From Urechis unicinctus (Eukaryota; Annelida; Polychaeta; Xenopneusta; Urechidae): a DNA stretch of 64,000 nucleotides. Numbering within the stretch: position 1 is the stretch's first letter; every line of letters starts with the position of its first letter. A program made the position numbers and the translations under genes. The DNA is taken from contig CM067356.1 of assembly GCA_034190875.2 (NCBI GenBank), positions 50,727,263-50,791,262 on the forward strand, in the 5' to 3' direction. The notes under the pieces were generated by a model. That model worked only from the letters and a program-made list of their open reading frames with translations. It had not been told where the DNA came from and did not search any database. Of the stretch, positions 25,740 through 38,270 are shown in pieces.

Positions 25740-26985
25740 TTACTGAGCAGTCATTTAAGACCCTATACAGATTAGTCGTATCATGTAACGTTGCTGTTTT
25801 GTCTATCTTTAGATAATGTTGTAATGTAACTGGTTTTATCCATTATAAGCAATGTGGGGGGTACCAATATGCAAGATGATCATCGCCATATGTCACATGG
25901 TGAAACAATCAATTAATTCCCAACGTATATGGCGCCATCAAGTGGATGTATAGCATAACTGGGTCCAGGCAACAACGAAATACCAATATCAGCTATCGTT
26001 TGACTAAGCAGTGTGGTTTGTAAGCATTCTGTTTACATGACTATAAATGCATTCAACACACGCGCTTGCACGCAAACATCCAAAGCAAGTCATTTGCTGT
26101 CAAACTCGTGCAAATCAGAATTGCTCATATACACAGGCACATATCACAAAACTACCATGGTGGTTTGTCAAACCATAATTGGTCTGCGTGTTTAGTTTTT
26201 AACTGGACACTGATTACCCATCTTAACATTTAAAAATCTTTCAAGACTCTAACGAGGTAATTACTATGCAAGCTGGCGGTTGTGGCCCAGCTGCGTCTTC
26301 CAATTATCGGGCGTTAATGTTGCCACAATGTAATGGCGGCGTATATTGACTATAGGCATAGTAAACTTCATAACAACATGTTTAGGATGGCAATCTTTGA
26401 TAGCAAACGTCCGCAAAGTTGGGTAATTATCAATAATAACACTTTTAAGGATCAATGAAAAATTTAAAATTAAGGTCAGGTTGACATTTTAAGAATGTAG
26501 TAGTAAATTGTGTGCCTGACTTTACTCGTGACGCATTCGTCTGACGATTCATTTCAGCATTGAGCATTTTTGTGTTTGTAACCCATACATTAAGTTCACA
26601 AAACAACTTAATTTCTGCGCACTTTCAGCATTCCTTATTAATGACAAGCCTATATTGACCCAAGGGACATCAAGACTGTTCAAAGCATTCATAATGGCTT
26701 GTCACTTAAGCCATGACCCCTTTATACCACGCGAGGAAATAATGCTTGTGCTTCCAACTATATCTATGGCGGCACTCTGCTTCAAAATTAGTAATTTAAT
26801 GGCATTAGCTGTGGTTGGCAATTAATCAAATATGAGACTTTTAATTACTAAGCATGTTTTGAAAGATTTTGTCAATCAAACAATATTTACATTGTATCAC
26901 TAAAATTGATTGAGCTTTATTCTCAATGTATTCTGGGTTCTGCTGTTACTTCTATATAAATGATGTTTTTGTGACATTAGTTAAC
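25740..26985 (-). repeat. Module X, copy 2 (inverted)
   Basis: Reverse complement of 12,010-13,300 over its whole length, diverged by substitutions and small gaps. Examples are the ends tactgagcagtcatttaaga (25,742) and gtattctgggttctg (26,931). No coding signal. Confidence 0.75.
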
Positions 26986-28389
26986 TAAACAGTACCTTTG
27001 CATCGACTGTTTTGCGTGAAAAATGCATAAATCGACAGCATATTTACTGGGCAAATACTTTCGCCAAGTTACCTTGATTTGTCTCGTTTGTGGGTTAATT
27101 GGTAAAATTTTACTTTGGCAGGCGATTCAGAGCACAATGTATTTTGCAATTTCAAATGGTTTTTTTAAAAAAGGTCGGCAACAATTCTGCAAGGAACCCA
27201 AGCTTTTTTGTTTACTTTGACCTATACTTATTAATTTAATCGGGGGCCAGAGCGCTGATCATGCAATTTGAACTGAAATATTTTCCAGCTATGTCAAGAA
27301 GTCCCCAAGCGCCCACAGCAATACTTATAATGAGATTATTGATAGAGCATTTCATGGACATCAACTGCTCCAAGACAGATACCATCAATAATATAATCAG
27401 CATCCACAGCGTCCACTTGATTAACTGCCATCCGATATTTGTTGTACATTGCAGGATATCACTTTCTAGAAGTTCAGCTTCTCGAAGCCCGTCTCATTTA
27501 TCCCGTAGGGATAGTTGCCCATGGTAGCCAACCGTCACTGTGAGTGGCATTTAACCTGGTATGCATACATACTCACTCGTTAAAGTTCCAAGAATATCTG
27601 AGGATGAATAATTCACTACTACAGTTGATGTAAATATATTTTAAAGAATTACAAAGAATGAATGCCCGGATTACGGAGACACTCACACCTACCACACACC
27701 CACTACCCACACGCAACAACAGATTTTGCGATAAACGATGCCAGGATGCCTTTTACTTGAAATGGCTTCAGACATTTTTGGTTTTGGACAATCAATTGTA
27801 TTCGGTACCGATTTTTTGTCTACCCAAGTAAACGCTTTTTCATTTGCTTGACGCAATTCTGATTTCAAAGCACATTTTTATGACAACTGATCTTGAAGCA
27901 CCTGCACCAATGCATATCATTCAAATCACTTCAGATATTTATTTGTTGGTTTTGTGTGTGGATTTAAATGGTTCAAGAGTAGCTCAAATAGCCCGAAGCT
28001 GTTGGACAAACGACTTTCACTGGCGAGCTCGTATCGGGGTTAACGAAAGGACCACTGGCACATTACCCATGGTGCATCCGTGAATAACTAATTATTTATT
28101 GACATAAACTCCTTTAATTTCATGCAGTTACCGATATTATTTTGTTTGATTTTCGTTTAATGTTTCTGTGTGAATGTGTTTCTGTTTTTCATGACGAATG
28201 TGAGTGATTTTCAATTAACTGATGTTACTGTCATATGTTGTCATAATCATATTTTCGAAGTGATATTTATATCATTTGTTTTTTGCATGCAAATGTTATG
28301 AATGAACGAGCTCTGATGATAAGGAATTGCCGAATGTTTTTCAATAAGGAATGTAGTTATCTCACACAACTATATCGATGCTTTGAAGC
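26986..28389. other. Unassigned, no gene recognised
   Basis: AT-rich DNA between modules X and Z. Frames at 27,261-27,527 and 27,844-28,083 (+) are 79-88 codons long and carry no motif that I know. I see no repeat partner for most of it. Confidence 0.4.
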
Positions 28390-29950
28390 TGCATAGGGAT
28401 TATTTAGAATATCGAATTCACCATCCATTTAATCTACTAAATGTTACTGTTGTTGCTTTCGTATACCTATTTTGTAATGGAATACGATGAACTCACGGCT
28501 GCTATAAACAAAAACAACCTTGAGTCAACACCTGCAAGTGCGGTCAGCTTGAAATCTTAACTCTAAATACCCAGTGAATCATTGTAATAGAATCAAACAC
28601 CAACATCAACTGGTTTTACGTTGAACATGAAAAACGCTCGAGATTGCTAAAAGAAAAATAGATTATCTTGAGACATAGTGCTTAAGCATTGATCCGCCGC
28701 CCACCGTGTACTTGAGGCTTCCCTGTGACGACCATTTGTCTTTGGAAAGATATATTTTAGCAATCATGTCGACCTTGCTTGACCTACCGAATATAGTAAG
28801 TAGGTTTACTCAATCAAGGATCCTCTTATATTTAAGAAAAAAGTGGAAGTGTGCCCAGTTACCTTAAATGCTCTTCCATAAGCTAGGAAATGATCGAAAG
28901 CTGACAGAATACATAGTGCAGTTAGACACAAGCGACGGCCAGCTGTGGGGGACTTCCCCGTTATTTCAATGTGATGTTTTTCATCAGTTAGCGAACAGTT
29001 ATACTAAACAACATAAAACAGTTTTCTATAAAAGTAATAAACAAAATGTAATGAAAACTGTAGTTTAATGTTGGAACCAACATGGCCTAAAATGCCTTCG
29101 ATTCCATTGAATTACCATTCTGACTCCTACTCAAAAGATGGACGAAAACCAGTTTACGATTTCTATATTTACATGTCATCAATATGACAAAGTGTCGGAT
29201 GTTTTGGGTTCTTTATGTTTGTGATTTCCGGAAAACGAATATGTCACACTTTGCCGCCGTACTCATTTATTTACATCCATACATCAGCTCTCATTCTCTC
29301 GAGAAAAAGACCTCTGAGGAGGGCGGTACGATTAGCCAAGTCATCCAGTGGCTTCATTCATCCCACTCGAGTCACTCGCTCTTGACTAAGTACATGCTGG
29401 CTTGGATGTGGTGCCCTGGTCGTTAGCTCCCACTTAAATTACTGGATAACGTGCACTGTCATGTGATATATCTCTATCTGTAATTAGGATTGTTTTAATC
29501 GCCCCAGTGGCAACTTTCGTCGGCTCTGTACTGTCGTTCGTCAGTTTTATATGACTTGAAACGGGGACACGTCTATACCAGTGATATGAACAAAAGCTTG
29601 TCCATAGCCTGACCTGCATATTCTGAAAGGTAAATCTATGTATGTACGGAACTACGTACGACTTACCATGAATACAATCAACGTATCAATCTCATATACA
29701 GACAAGGATTGATTTCATCCCGCTTATCTGACCTTTGTATGATGCATTGACATCACTTTGACCTCTATCTATTCGTTCTTTGTGTTTTGCTGTCCTCTAT
29801 CAAGCGTGGATGATGAATGCGAGTGTTAGCGGCCTATGTCGTTCCGCTCGCTCGTTCTTCTACCTGCTCTATCATTATAAATCATTTACAAGCGAGATCA
29901 TTCTCGCAGGCAAGTGGAAATCGACCATTGGCATGATGCAAGTACTATCT
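28390..29950 (-). repeat. Module Z, copy 3 (inverted)
   Basis: Reverse complement of 15,020-16,385. Its lower half also matches 2,830-3,384. The extra length relative to copy 2 comes from internal insertions. The stretch after it, 29,951-30,470, has no recognised content. Confidence 0.8.
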
Positions 29951-30469
29951 GACGGCCGACAATACTATCTGAAAAGAAACTATGCTGCAGAAAGATGTAC
30001 GGTTGGCACGCGGTTGAATTATAGCTGTCGTCGTAGGCAGTTTTGAACAGCCAGCTGTTATGGTGTTTAATTGTAAAAACAAATCCCACCTCTCATTTTC
30101 ATCCCTTGACTTAAGAGTTGGATATCAAGACGATAACATTTATGTTGAGCGGATAGGAATGGTTACTCGCTTCGTCTCCTGTGTTAATGGGGACTCGGCT
30201 CTATCCCCTTACGACAGTGCGTGGGTGATAGTACTCAGTCATATGACCCACCAACTGCTTCAAACGTCTGTAAACCCCGACGTTGATTCGGGATGCAAGG
30301 TGCTCATCCCTGTGACAATCAATAGGTTTTAACTGAATTAATCAGGAACGGTTCTATCAAGGGTCTGGTGTCATGACGAATGTTTTGGAAGGTTAGCGAT
30401 GTGCACTTTTGTATTTATTTGAACTTTTATTTTTGCGACAGTGTTGAGAAATATAAGCAACATTGGTTG

Positions 30470-32640
30470 ATGTTGATTGATGGTCGAAGTAGGGTGGTCA
30501 ATGTGTGGTGATGTTTGTTGTGGGGTTATGGTCAATTCCTGTTTGCGATGGATGTTGGGGGGCAATCACTGTAGCATTGTGGTCGATGTGAGTTGGTGGT
30601 CAATGTGGGCAGAGGCCGATGTGTGGTTGATATGGATGTTGGATTGTGTTCGGGTTGGCTTCAAGTCAATATGGGATTGGATGACGGTTGGTAGAGGCAA
30701 GCAGTCGATGTTAGAATGCGCTCAACTAGTATTGTGGTAGATGTGGACTAGCAGCTGATGTGGGGTGGTAAAGCTTGATCAGGCTGTCCATGTAAAGCAG
30801 CCTGAAAACGTTATAACTATTAATTTATTTGGATAACTCACAATTTAAACAAAAAGGATTACAACATGAGCCAAAATTACTCCTGATTGCTTTCTGCCAG
30901 CGAGGAAGGTTTTCGTGGTCAATGTGGATGGTCGTCGATGTGGGCAGTGATCGATGTGGGCAGTTGTCGATGCTGGTGGTCGTCGATGAGGAATGGTGGT
31001 CGATATGGGTAATGGTCGATGAGCGGTGGTGGTTGATCAGGGGTGATTGTCGATGAGAGGTGATGATCTATGATGGGTAGTGGTCGACGTGTGTAGTGGT
31101 CGGTGAGGAGGGGTGGTCCATGTGGAGTGGCTGACGATGAATGTTGTTGGTCGATGAGGGTGGTGAACGATTATTTGTGGTGATCGATGGTGGTGATGGT
31201 CGTGGTGAGCATTGGTCAACGGGGAAGCGGTCCATGAGCGGTGGTGGTCGATGTGTGTAGTGGTCGATGTGGGAAGTGGACTATGAGGGCTGTTGGTGGC
31301 TGTGGTTAGTGGACGACGCGGGCTGTTGGGGGCTGTGGGTAGTGGACGATGAGGGCTGTTGGTGGCTGTGGGTCGTGGTGGATGTGGGTAGTGAACGGTG
31401 AGGGCTGTTGGTAGCTGTGGGTCGTGGACGATGAGGGCTGTTGGTGGCTGTGGGTAGTGGACGATGAAGACTGTTGGTGGCTGTGGGTAGTGGACGATGA
31501 CGGCTGTTGATGGCTGTGGGTAGTGGACGATGAAGGCTGTTGGTGGCTGTGGGTAGTGGACGATGAGGGTTGTTGGTGGCTGTGGGTAGTGGTCGATGAG
31601 TGCTGGTTGTCGATGTGGGTAGTGGTCGATGAGGGGTGGTGGTCGATGAGGGGTGGCAGTCGATGAGGAGTTGTTGTCAGTGAGGAGAGGTGGTCGATGA
31701 GTGCTGGTTGTCGTAGTGGGTAGTGGTCAATGAGGAGTAGTGGTCGAATAGTTGTGGTTGTCGATGTGGGTAGTGGTCAATGAGGAGTAGTGGTCGATGA
31801 GTGGTAGTGGTAGATGAGGAGTAGTGGTCGATGAATGCTGGTTGTAGATGTAGGTAGTGGTCAATGAGGAGTAGTGGTCGATGAGTGGTGGTGGTCAATG
31901 AGGAGTAGTGTTCGATGAGTGCTTGTTGTCGATGTGGGTAGTTGTCGATGAGGAGTGGAGGTCGATGAGTGCTGGCTGTCGATGTGGGTAGTGGTCAATG
32001 AGGAGTAGTGGTCGATGAGTTGTGGTTGTCGATGTGGGTAGTGGTCAATGAGGAGTAGTGGTCGATGAGTGGTAGTGGTAGATGAGGAGTAGTGGTCGAT
32101 GAGTGCTGGTTGTAGATGTAGGTAGTGGTCGATGAGTGGTGGTGGTCAATGAGGAGTAGTGTTCGATGAGTGCTTGTTGTCGATGTGGGTAGTTGTCGAC
32201 GAGGAGTGAAGGTCGATGAGTGCTGGTTGTCGATGTGGGTAGTGGTCAATGAGGAGTAGTGGTCGATGAGTGGTGGTGGTCAATGAGGAGTAGTGGTCGA
32301 TGAGAGGTGGTGGCCAATGAGAAGTGGTGGTCGACGTTTGGTGGTGGTTGATGTTAGGTAGCGTCGAGGATTGGCGGTTGTCGATTTGAATGGCGGTTGA
32401 TGTGGGTTGATGGTTTAAAATTAGGTGGCGGTCAATAAGTGCTGGTGTTTTATGTTGGAGTGTGGTTAACTCGTGGTGGGGATGGATGTTGGGTGGTAAT
32501 CACTGTAGGGTGCTGTCGATGTGGGCAGTGACCGATGTGTGGGTGATAATGATGTTCGGGTTGGTCTCAATGTAGATGACAATATGGGGTTGGATGATGG
32601 TTGAAAGGTGCAAGCAGTCGATGTTAGAAGGTGTCACTGG
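30470..32640. repeat. 2.2-kb G/T-rich minisatellite
   Basis: Arrays built on a 'gtggtcgatg' core with 18-33-bp units. The sub-array at 31,270-31,600 has 33-bp units around 'ggctgttggtggctgtgg'. The sub-array at 31,600-32,330 alternates gtcaatgaggagtagt and gtcgatgagtgctgg units. One strand is very rich in G and T, so the other reads as Ser-Thr-His repeats. The outer parts, 30,540-30,725 and 32,480-32,636, resemble each other directly, so the array lies between two copies of one longer sequence. Confidence 0.93.
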
Positions 32641-33069
32641 CACTCAAGTCAACTCATTCAACGAGCGCGTACTTCGAACGACAGTAACTTGTACAATATA
32701 TAAGCTGGAAAATACTGAGCGAGCTTTAGGCGTGCTGTTTTCTTGTTGAAAAGACTGGTCAACTTCAGATTATCCTACCATACAAAATTTTGGACCCAAT
32801 TTCTGATCATGTATACATGCGATGGATTATATCGATATGTTTTGGGTACTTATTCGTGCTAAATTTAAAGTTATCACACAGATGTCTGGAGTGTATATTT
32901 GCACTGGAACCCACCACACGCAGGCCGATATCCACGATGCAAACTGCTGTACGGGGTGAAAGCATTGGACAACGCGCACTCTCCGTGGCTACAGCTATAT
33001 TTATCTCAGACGAGGCGGACACATTCATGTTGATCAAGCCAATTCAAAAAAGGAGAAAAGTATGGGTCT

Positions 33070-33677
33070 TCATTCGTTGTATGTTTGATTTTCAAATAAA
33101 GATGTGTCATAACCAGACTTACCATCACGACGTGCATTGAGATCACTATTTAAGCCTTTAAAAGCCTTCGTTTCTGTGATTTCCCCAATGTACACAAACC
33201 ATGGCCATTTCAATGATCCCCTTTTGCAGTAGGTCATGCGAATGAGGTGACCCCCAGACTTAGTCAGAATTCTGTTTTGAACAGAGAATTCTCTCTCACA
33301 TCCAGCTGTATGCACAGCTGATGTGAGGGTAAGCTCAGCCAACATCAACATGTTAGGGAATGAATCCCTGTGATACATGTGTATCAAGCCCCACAAATCT
33401 ACCATACTGGCTCTGGGGTATTTTTCAGCAACAACAACTTTCTTCCGAATAGACCACTCTGCTTTAGTTTGCTCAGGATTTATCACAGGCTGTGAAGATG
33501 ATGACTTTGGTTCCCCATCTTCCTTCCATCTAGCAGATCTCTCTTGCCCATAGAAGTCGCACAGGCTGGTAATCTCTTCATTTCCATAGTCATCAAGTTG
33601 GTCTTTGCTCAGGAAGCTGATGGGCCGTAGACCAAGGACAACAAAACTGGACAGCAGATCATTCACTGGAAACCTAC
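33070..33677 (-). pseudogene. hAT-type transposase dimerisation-domain exon (ZNF862-like)
   Basis: A minus frame of about 198 codons. A splice acceptor (aaatcctgtag) precedes codon FPVNDLL near 33,676. The segment VLGLRPISFLSKDQLDDYGNE and then LAELTLTSAVHTAGCEREFS matches the C-terminal hAT dimerisation domain, with its diagnostic Cys-Glu-Arg-x-Phe-Ser, as in ZNF862/KIAA1586-like proteins. After NRILTKSGG the sequence departs from the family, and the domain end is missing or shifted. No upstream transposase exon is visible in the next 0.7 kb of the minus strand. It could be the last coding exon of a domesticated gene or a relic; the broken end favours a relic. Confidence 0.7.
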
Positions 33678-34429
33678 AGGATTTAAAAATAGGTCATTTG
33701 TTTCAAATAAGCTATTAAATTTCAAAATATTTGCATGTATTTCAAAAAAAATGGGGCATGTCTAATTAACTTTTCTTTGTAGATTTCTTCTCAGACAGTT
33801 GCATTACAAATGAATTAACTTTTAAGGGCTTACTATAAAATGTTAATGTTTAAATGATAAGTTTTTATCTTTGTTGTACCGGAGCCATGAATATAAACCC
33901 ATCCATTTCTCTTGAAATGTTCTCACCTATTTGGGTTTTTCAATAGTTTCCGGACTGACTGTGTCGGTTGGCAACGTCACTAGTGAGACCGCGTTGTTAT
34001 TTGCATCAAACGAAAGTCGCAATTGCTTATTGTCGTCGACTTTTCGTATTTTTTAGGTGGCATTTTCAATGACGAGCAATGACAAATGTAAACATTATCC
34101 GGGCACTCTATTCGCTGTCAAACCTAACAAAATTCAGATCGACGAATTCCATTGGGTTAATTATTATCGCTGACGAATCAAATGCCTCGTTACATATTGT
34201 ACATACCCGAACAGGTGCGTGATCGCACAGACGCTTTAAAAATCGTAGGTTGACTTCAAGCAAACGGTTAGATGATCTAGATTTTATGAAAACAAATCAA
34301 TCGGAGCGACTCGGCTAGATTCTGAATGTAAACACGATGCGTCCCAAAGAACGCACATACTTCAAGACTTTGCATCCCCAGCGAATTGTATGCGTATAGG
34401 ACGCAGGACGCAGACCTAAAATTATCCCT
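33678..34429. other. Unassigned, no gene recognised
   Basis: AT-rich DNA upstream (minus sense) of the hAT exon. I found no further transposase exon, no repeat partner and no RNA gene. Confidence 0.4.
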
Positions 34430-34565
34430 GGTATATATATATACGTATATATATAAATGTATATATATATATGAACATATATATACATTCATGTATATAT
34501 ATATATTTATATACATATATATGTACATATATATTAATATATATTTACTTATGCATATATTTATA

Positions 34566-34620
<55 letters not shown>

Positions 34621-34730
34621 GTATTTATATATATTCATATAGATTCATTGGTATATATATATATATGTGGATATATGTATACGAATATATATATATGTGT
34701 GTGTATATATATGTGTATATATATATACAC

Positions 34731-34829
<99 letters not shown>

Positions 34830-34830
34830 T
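34430..34830. repeat. Long (AT)n-rich microsatellite
   Basis: Imperfect tatatgtat units (34,430-34,730) followed by about 100 bp of pure AT (34,732-34,827). The 113-166-codon poly-YI frames on both strands come only from the repeat. Confidence 0.96.
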
Positions 34831-35577
34831 GGCAAAACCGACCACTGCCGAACGCCCTGTTTATTCAGTGGCCGCTATTTAATTAACTGCCTTATCGTTA
34901 CGAACCAGAGCATCGTTGGGACTGACCACGGTTTCAGTAAAGTTTTTTTTTGCTGTTGCGAAGCTTAATAAACGTACTTTTTCATTCTGAATCGTTAGTT
35001 CGGTATATGGATGGGTCCCTTGTAGCTCCTCGAGGTGGTCTAAATATGTTTTTGGATCATTAATTTTGGTATAGGTATTGGTGACCATTTAAAATAAAAT
35101 CCATATGATATTTCTATACTTGTCTAAAATGTGTTCGGAAAGTCCGTTGTTTGGGTAGGCAGTATAATGGGGTCATGTTAGCGCAAAGATAATTATAGCA
35201 TGTACTAATTCGTTAACACACACGAAATAAACCGGGGAATTTTTACCAAATAAATCAAACGTAGCTCAAAGCCGCGCACTCACGCTCGTTTACAAAATAA
35301 CGTATAATTATATTTCTCGTGATCCAACAGGTGACATTGAACACACTGATTTCTTCTCTTTAATGCAACCAAGGACTTAACATATTTTACAAGCATAACA
35401 AATATTAAGTAAAAGATAGTTGGTAAATAAAAAGGGGAACAGGAAATACATCAAACACAATGAAATAAAGCTCTTTTTTCGTAGCAACTAGTGTGAATGT
35501 ATTAAATTTCAAAGCTGCTCACGAACGCTACACAAAAAAGACGTGTGGCGAATAAGGCTCGCGCAAACCCGTTATCC
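34831..35577. other. 3' flank of the GT61 gene, with one short frame
   Basis: The minus frame 34,879-35,088 (69 codons, from MVTNTYTKIND) has a plausible protein composition, but it has no known motif, partner or splice evidence. Nothing else is recognised here. Confidence 0.25.
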
Positions 35578-37187
35578 TCATGTGAGCATGTGGAGATGCT
35601 TCATAAGCTCCATATAGCTACGCAGAACCGCGTCAATAGACTCCGGAGGCAGATCAATATGGCGTCTACAGCCCCTTCTGGCAGGTATTCCGTGGTATCG
35701 ATGACCAAGTCCATGTGCCGTCCATTGGTAACACAAATTAACGTAGGGTAGATTACATAAACCTTCTAGAATCAGTACTCCAGGCTCACAATACAACATG
35801 TTAGATAAACCTGCTCCGTGTGGAGCGACGACAACAACAGCTTGATTAAACATGCGGAAAGTCCTTTCCATTGAAGGAAGAGGGTTATCAGGAAAAAGAT
35901 GAAAAGTCAAGTTGTAGTCGTCCGCAATCTTAGCCACAACATGTTCCATTGATGCTTGCCCAACAAAGTGCCTCTCACCACTTCTCCGGATCAACACTAT
36001 TGTTTTCTTTGTGCGATTATGGATACTTGGAAACCGTTTAGACATTAGTCCTCTCAGCTCATGGGAGAGAAGTTGTGTTTCTTGGGGGAAAGGCATACCA
36101 CATGGAGTCCCCTGTGGTAGGTTAAGTAAACCAGTTCAGCTCGACATATCCCAGTGACAAGTCGCTCACTTTCTATCCCAAATAATTCTAGCATGGGTGA
36201 CAAATTCTTGGAAAATACATGAACTAATATATCTTTATGCCTCTTCACAAACTGTAAATACGGCATCAGTCGGGGGAGATCTTCTAGCATTCTGTGAAAA
36301 AATCCACTACCCCAGTGTTGTGAGATGATGAAGACCTCACGATAGACTGGTGATGATCTATAATTAGCAGGTGGTGTATTTACTGTGTCGCGACCACAAG
36401 TAAGAGGTACAAGCTTGACGTTCCCACCCATGATATTACCGATCTTTGTGATCACAACATCCTCGACAATATGGATGAAGAACAGCGCGCGAGGGGGCAG
36501 GGTGTAAAAGTACTCAGGATATGAATTCTTGAAGTTATTTGCTGATTTGCCATGGAAGTACAGATATTCAAGGGACTTCGGCGTCATTGATGTCTGAATA
36601 TGCTCATTACAAGTCTTGTTAAAGACCACATCATATTGCGCCTCGTTGACCGCGGATTGGACAATCAATTCACTAAGCGGTTTGCTAGCGGTCCATTCAT
36701 AGAAGTTTTGCACCACCAAATTTTGCGTGTCATTCAACGAAGACCAGTCACTGCTGGTTTTAAACGGCAGAATTATTGTTTTGACATTGCTGAATTTGGA
36801 TAGCTGACACAGCGAATTGTCATCTTCTACATGGATGACATGAAGAAACGATTCAACAGGTTTCCAACGACCAGGCTCTCGTTTAGACCAGATATCCTCA
36901 CGGATAGCAGTCAATGCCACATTGTATGTGTGCAGTCTCTGCCAGATACTGCCGTTGCTCTGAACTGTTAAGAAACTGCAACCTTTTGGGTCTCGAACTG
37001 CAAATGCTTTTGCTCTATTGTCAAAGACGCGTTCAGCTGATCCATGCTTTGCTTCTATGACAGGATATGTGAGATATGATCCAGCGTTTATGTCACGTTG
37101 TGTGAGAAACTTGCAGAATACAATCAACAATGTCGTCGATATACTCATCAGGAGAAGAGGTGCGGAATAATAACTCTTATGAGCCAT
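35578..37187 (-). CDS. GT61-family glycosyltransferase, one frameshift
   Basis: A minus-strand gene of about 535 codons from the ATG at 37,187 to the stop at 35,578. The TTG-initiated extension to 37,196 is not needed. Thirteen bases before the ATG is a strong splice acceptor (gttttattttgcag), so a 5' UTR intron precedes it. An N-terminal hydrophobic segment (LLLMSISTTLLIVFCKFL) suggests a type II Golgi/ER membrane anchor. GT61 (DUF563) signatures follow in order: SQHWGSGFFHRMLEDLPRL, IRRSGERHF and APHGAGLSNMLYCEPG. The family includes EOGT and POMGNT2 and moves sugars to protein O-glycans in the secretory pathway; the substrate here is unknown. The frame shifts by one base near 36,120-36,128 between ELVYL and PQGTPCG. 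Both halves are otherwise intact, so a young pseudogene or an assembly error are both possible. Confidence 0.85.
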
Positions 37188-37200
37188 ATTAAGCAAGCAC

Positions 37201-38063
37201 CTGCAAAATAAAACAAATCATAATTAGGGTTAATGGCAAAGATCACATTTACAGTAAATGACTGGTACGCAATTTGTTGTGAGACATATGAATCATAAAT
37301 AACAAAGCAATGGCAATGATGTAATACACTCAGTATTATATGATATAGCCGTTTTTGGCCATTGTTATACCTTAAAACAAATACCATAGGGTTCGGAGCC
37401 AGTACGTTTTGAAGTGGTGAAATTGAGAGAAAAGGTTGATATTTTAATATATCTGACCACCTTAATCTCACAGTTTAACAAATTTGATCACCAACAAAAG
37501 GACCCTGGGCCTTCATTCTTCACTGACGATTCATATCAAATCACGGGCAGGTTAGTATTGCCTCCCATTAGAGCCTTCTTTAACTTTAGCAAATCGTCTT
37601 TAAGTGATATATGTACTTATTGTAATCATCACACTAACCCCTGTTGTGTCCACATAAATGTCAGCAACAACTTAATCCGTGCATAAATTGGCCATTCAAT
37701 TAACTGTTGCAGGTTTTTTTGTTCCTTGGATAATATTTTCACTTTTTAAGCTTTTATTCTTGAGTCTAATCTAATTCACTCGGTAGGGGTGTCATGTGAG
37801 ACATCAAACTCAGAGGGACAAAGCCAGGGCGGGATATGACATAGCTAACACGTAGCTATACAATAGTACGGTAACCTCTGGTTTCCAAGGACTTTCATCG
37901 TGAGTGGCAATGATGGTGTAAACACGATTGTCTTCAGATTTCTATGCTTAATCATTCATCCGAGTTGCATCTGTAGCAAGAATGGGGGGGTGGGGGGGGG
38001 CTCGAGTGGGTCGAAGAAGCGTGTTTTCATGAAAAAACCTGTTATTCGGGCGCCAACCTTCTT
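37201..38063. other. Intergenic: 5' side of the GT61 gene and left flank of the 4.6-kb element
   Basis: Begins with the acceptor of the GT61 5' UTR intron; I could not place the first exon. It includes a poly-G tract at 37,983-38,000 (two G runs split by one T). No other gene is recognised. Confidence 0.4.
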
Positions 38064-38262
38064 TGAGAGCGTACTTTTGGTCATACATTTGTGGCCTACA
38101 TGGGGCGAGCTTTGGCCCCAGCCTCGTACAAAGGTCGTTTTGGAACCGCAGCTAGCCTCTATACCACGGGAACCTCCACATGCAGCTAGTCAACAGCAGC
38201 AGGCCGCAACGGGTCAAAGTCCGCTTCTCTGTGACCATATTTGACAAGCATTTAGACTAATG
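38064..38262 (+). repeat. Left terminal inverted repeat
   Basis: 199 bp that match the reverse complement of 42,488-42,685 at about 95 %, with roughly ten substitutions and one 1-bp indel near 38,193. It ends at ...AGACTAATG. The first internal start codon follows 9 bp later, so the repeat probably supplies the promoter. Confidence 0.95.
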
Positions 38263-38270
38263 GAAAACAT

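Noticed and set aside
31677-32249. Ser/Thr/His repeat protein on the minus strand
   Set aside because: It is the translation of the minisatellite; unit lengths are not multiples of three throughout and there is no start context.
34277-34968. Overlapping 113-166-codon frames on both strands
   Set aside because: They are low-complexity products of the AT microsatellite; the short non-repetitive tails have no motif.
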